A stretch of 32,968 nucleotides of DNA from Dehalococcoidia bacterium (GTDB lineage Bacteria > Chloroflexota > Dehalococcoidia > UBA6926). The stretch is from positions 1 through 32,968 of the forward strand of contig VXMO01000013.1 in the NCBI GenBank assembly GCA_009841045.1, read 5' to 3'. Positions 31,705-32,968 of this stretch are shown piece after piece. Below the pieces are notes generated by a model, which was not told where the DNA came from, ran no database searches, and saw nothing but the letters and a program-made list of their open reading frames with translations. The position numbers were made by a program, and so were the translations under genes. Positions within the stretch are counted from its first letter, which is position 1. Every line of letters starts with the position of its first letter.

Positions 31705-32829
31705 ATGGATCTGGGACTTACTGAAGACCAGGAAATGCTGCGCTCGATGGCCCGAGAGTTCATTGAGCAGGAGACACCGCGCACTTTCGTCCGGGACATG
31801 GAAGAGGATGACCGCGGCTTCACAGCAGACATGTGGCAGAAGATCGCCCAGGTTGGGTGGCTCGGCCTGATCGTTCCTGAGGAGCACGGCGGAACCGGCC
31901 AGAACCTGGTCGATCTGGGCATCCTCCTGGAAGAGGTTGGCCATGGCGTCATGCCGGGCCCTTTCTTCAACACCGCGCTCACAACCGTTGCAATCCTTGA
32001 TGCCGGTTCAGATGCGCAGAAGGCTGATTACCTGCCGAGGATCGCAGCAGGTGACCTCATTGCGACCACGGCCATTTTGGAGCCGTATTCCCGCCTCGAT
32101 GCCAACGGCATCAACCTTGAGGCTGCGGCGTCCGGCAACGGCTACACGCTTAACGGAACCAAGATGTTTGTTGAGAACGCTCATGCAGCGGATCTCCTGT
32201 TGGTCGCCGCACGAACGGGCGGCTCCGGCGAAGATGGCATCACGCTACTGCTGGTTGATGCGCAGAGCGACGGTGTGTCCGTCGACAAGCTCAAGACCAT
32301 CGCCACGGACAACCAGTGCGAGGTCACGTTCAACAACGTCTCCGTTCCGGGCGCCAACGTTCTCGGTGAGGCCGGCAATGGCTGGTCCGTCCTTCGCCTG
32401 CTCCTACAGAAGGGCGCCGCGCTGCGCTGCTGCCAGATGGTGGGGGCGTTGCAAGAGGTCCTGGATATGACCGTTGAGTACGTGAAGAACCGTGTGCAGT
32501 TCGGTCGCCCAATCGGCTCCTTCCAGGCCATCCAGCACTATTGCGCGAACATGGCGACGGACGTTGACGGCTCCCGCTTCATCACCTACCAGGCGATTTG
32601 GCGGCTGGGCGAAGGACTGCCCTCCGACCTGGAGGTTTCCTCCGCGAAGGCGTGGGTCAGCGACTCCGCGCAGCGTGTGGCCGCCACGGCGCACCAGTGC
32701 CACGGCGCTATCGGCTTCACGCAGGAGCACGACCTGCAGTTGTTCACGCGCCGCCTCAAGGCGTGGGAGGTCTCCTTCGGCGATGGTGACTACCATCGCG
32801 AGCGCGTCGCGCAGGCGATGGACATCTAG
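31705..32829 (+). CDS. Acyl-CoA dehydrogenase, small form, likely partner subunit (copy 8)
   Basis: A 374-residue ACAD-fold protein distinct from the seven others. It starts MDLGLTEDQEMLRSMAREF and has classical flavin-contact motifs: R-V-Q-F-G-R-P-I-G-S-F-Q-A-I-Q-H (about 261-276) and Q-C-H-G-A-I-G-F-T (about 332-340). The isovaleryl-type catalytic Glu is replaced (a Gly falls there by hand alignment), and the medium-chain-type site reads F-G-D-G-D with no Glu. A complete flavin side without a base matches the non-catalytic subunit of heterotetrameric mycobacterial dehydrogenases (FadE26-FadE27 and FadE28-FadE29 type). It follows copy 7 by 76 bases with AGGAGG five bases before the ATG, so co-expression with copies 6 and 7 is likely. 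A weak GTTCC/GGAAC stem follows at about 32853-32866. Confidence 0.9.
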   Translation: MDLGLTEDQEMLRSMAREFIEQETPRTFVRDMEEDDRGFTADMWQKIAQVGWLGLIVPEEHGGTGQNLVDLGILLEEVGHGVMPGPFFNTALTTVAILDAGSDAQKADYLPRIAAGDLIATTAILEPYSRLDANGINLEAAASGNGYTLNGTKMFVENAHAADLLLVAARTGGSGEDGITLLLVDAQSDGVSVDKLKTIATDNQCEVTFNNVSVPGANVLGEAGNGWSVLRLLLQKGAALRCCQMVGALQEVLDMTVEYVKNRVQFGRPIGSFQAIQHYCANMATDVDGSRFITYQAIWRLGEGLPSDLEVSSAKAWVSDSAQRVAATAHQCHGAIGFTQEHDLQLFTRRLKAWEVSFGDGDYHRERVAQAMDI

Positions 32830-32875
32830 TCACTAGCTGCTAGATAATCGCCCGTTCCAAGAGGAACAAAACGGC

Positions 32876-32968
32876 GGGGGGGGGGGGGGGGGGCGCCCCC
32901 CCCCGGGATTTTTTTTTAATATTTTTTTTTTATATAATAGGGGCGGGGTATTGGTGTGTTATAAAAAA
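32876..32968. other. Low-complexity window end, probable assembly artefact
   Basis: A run of 18 G (32876-32893), a nine-C run (32896-32904), T-runs of 9 and 10 bases and TA-rich bases to the end. This composition occurs nowhere else in the window and looks like sequencing or assembly error at a contig end. No feature is called here. Confidence 0.8.

Noticed and set aside
29904-31982. A 692-codon open frame on the minus strand opposite ACAD copies 6-8
   Set aside because: It mirrors three well-supported genes with Shine-Dalgarno sites and conserved motifs. Its translation resembles no family and is what high-GC codon bias produces on the opposite strand.
32876-32968. Terminal G/C and T runs as a G-quadruplex or telomere-like end
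   Set aside because: The composition breaks abruptly from the rest and consists of mixed homopolymers, most simply an assembly or sequencing artefact.

Overview
The window is a dense, roughly 58% GC bacterial segment, probably a metagenomic contig end, with little intergenic space and genes mostly on the + strand. Its gene content suggests a member of the Chloroflexota, most likely SAR202/Dehalococcoidia-like: pheS and pheT separated by small genes, many paralogous acyl-CoA dehydrogenases (ACADs), orphan lipoprotein solute-binding proteins, and a stand-alone AsnC/RAM protein. This assignment is inferred from gene content and style and rests on no database search.

Left part (1-9.4 kb): a DEAD-box RNA helicase cut by the window start; a MATE-like 12-helix transporter; a convergent M1 zinc aminopeptidase; a secreted lipoprotein with an M6/metzincin-like zinc site; a convergent MFS transporter; and a divergent orphan HicB-like protein. 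Common palindromic intergenic repeats lie at about 1.4 kb and 2.9 kb.

Middle part (9.4-16.4 kb): a housekeeping run starting at a near-consensus promoter followed by a short hairpin plus T-run (possible attenuator). It holds pheS, an unknown 88-aa gene, a small zinc-ribbon gene, pheT, moeA and a membrane-anchored alpha/beta hydrolase. A second near-consensus promoter then drives a 78-aa stand-alone RAM/AsnC ligand-binding protein.

Right part (16.4-32.8 kb): the striking region. Eight acyl-CoA dehydrogenase genes sit in about 16.4 kb, all on the + strand, interspersed with a ThDP-dependent IlvB-like enzyme, an HNH nuclease, two orphan ABC substrate-binding lipoproteins and a DUF1761-type membrane protein. 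Seven ACADs are 'large' forms of about 400 aa. They keep a Glu in an F-E-R motif at the isovaleryl-CoA-dehydrogenase-type catalytic position but lack the usual R-x-x-F-G / F-Q and Q-x-H-G-x-x-G flavin-contact motifs. The eighth is a 374-aa 'small' form with the opposite pattern: the flavin motifs are present and no catalytic Glu is visible. This complementarity matches the obligate heterotetrameric ACADs known from mycobacterial steroid degradation and suggests that several catalytic subunits could share one flavin-completing partner. The large forms split into two sequence classes by their C-terminal motif. Three of them carry the same promoter pattern (TTTACC, 17-18 bp, TGC-TANNNT).

The last ~90 bases are homopolymer and AT-rich low-complexity sequence that looks like a contig-end artefact. 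No rRNA, tRNA, CRISPR array or insertion sequence was seen, and no gap between genes exceeds 300 bases.
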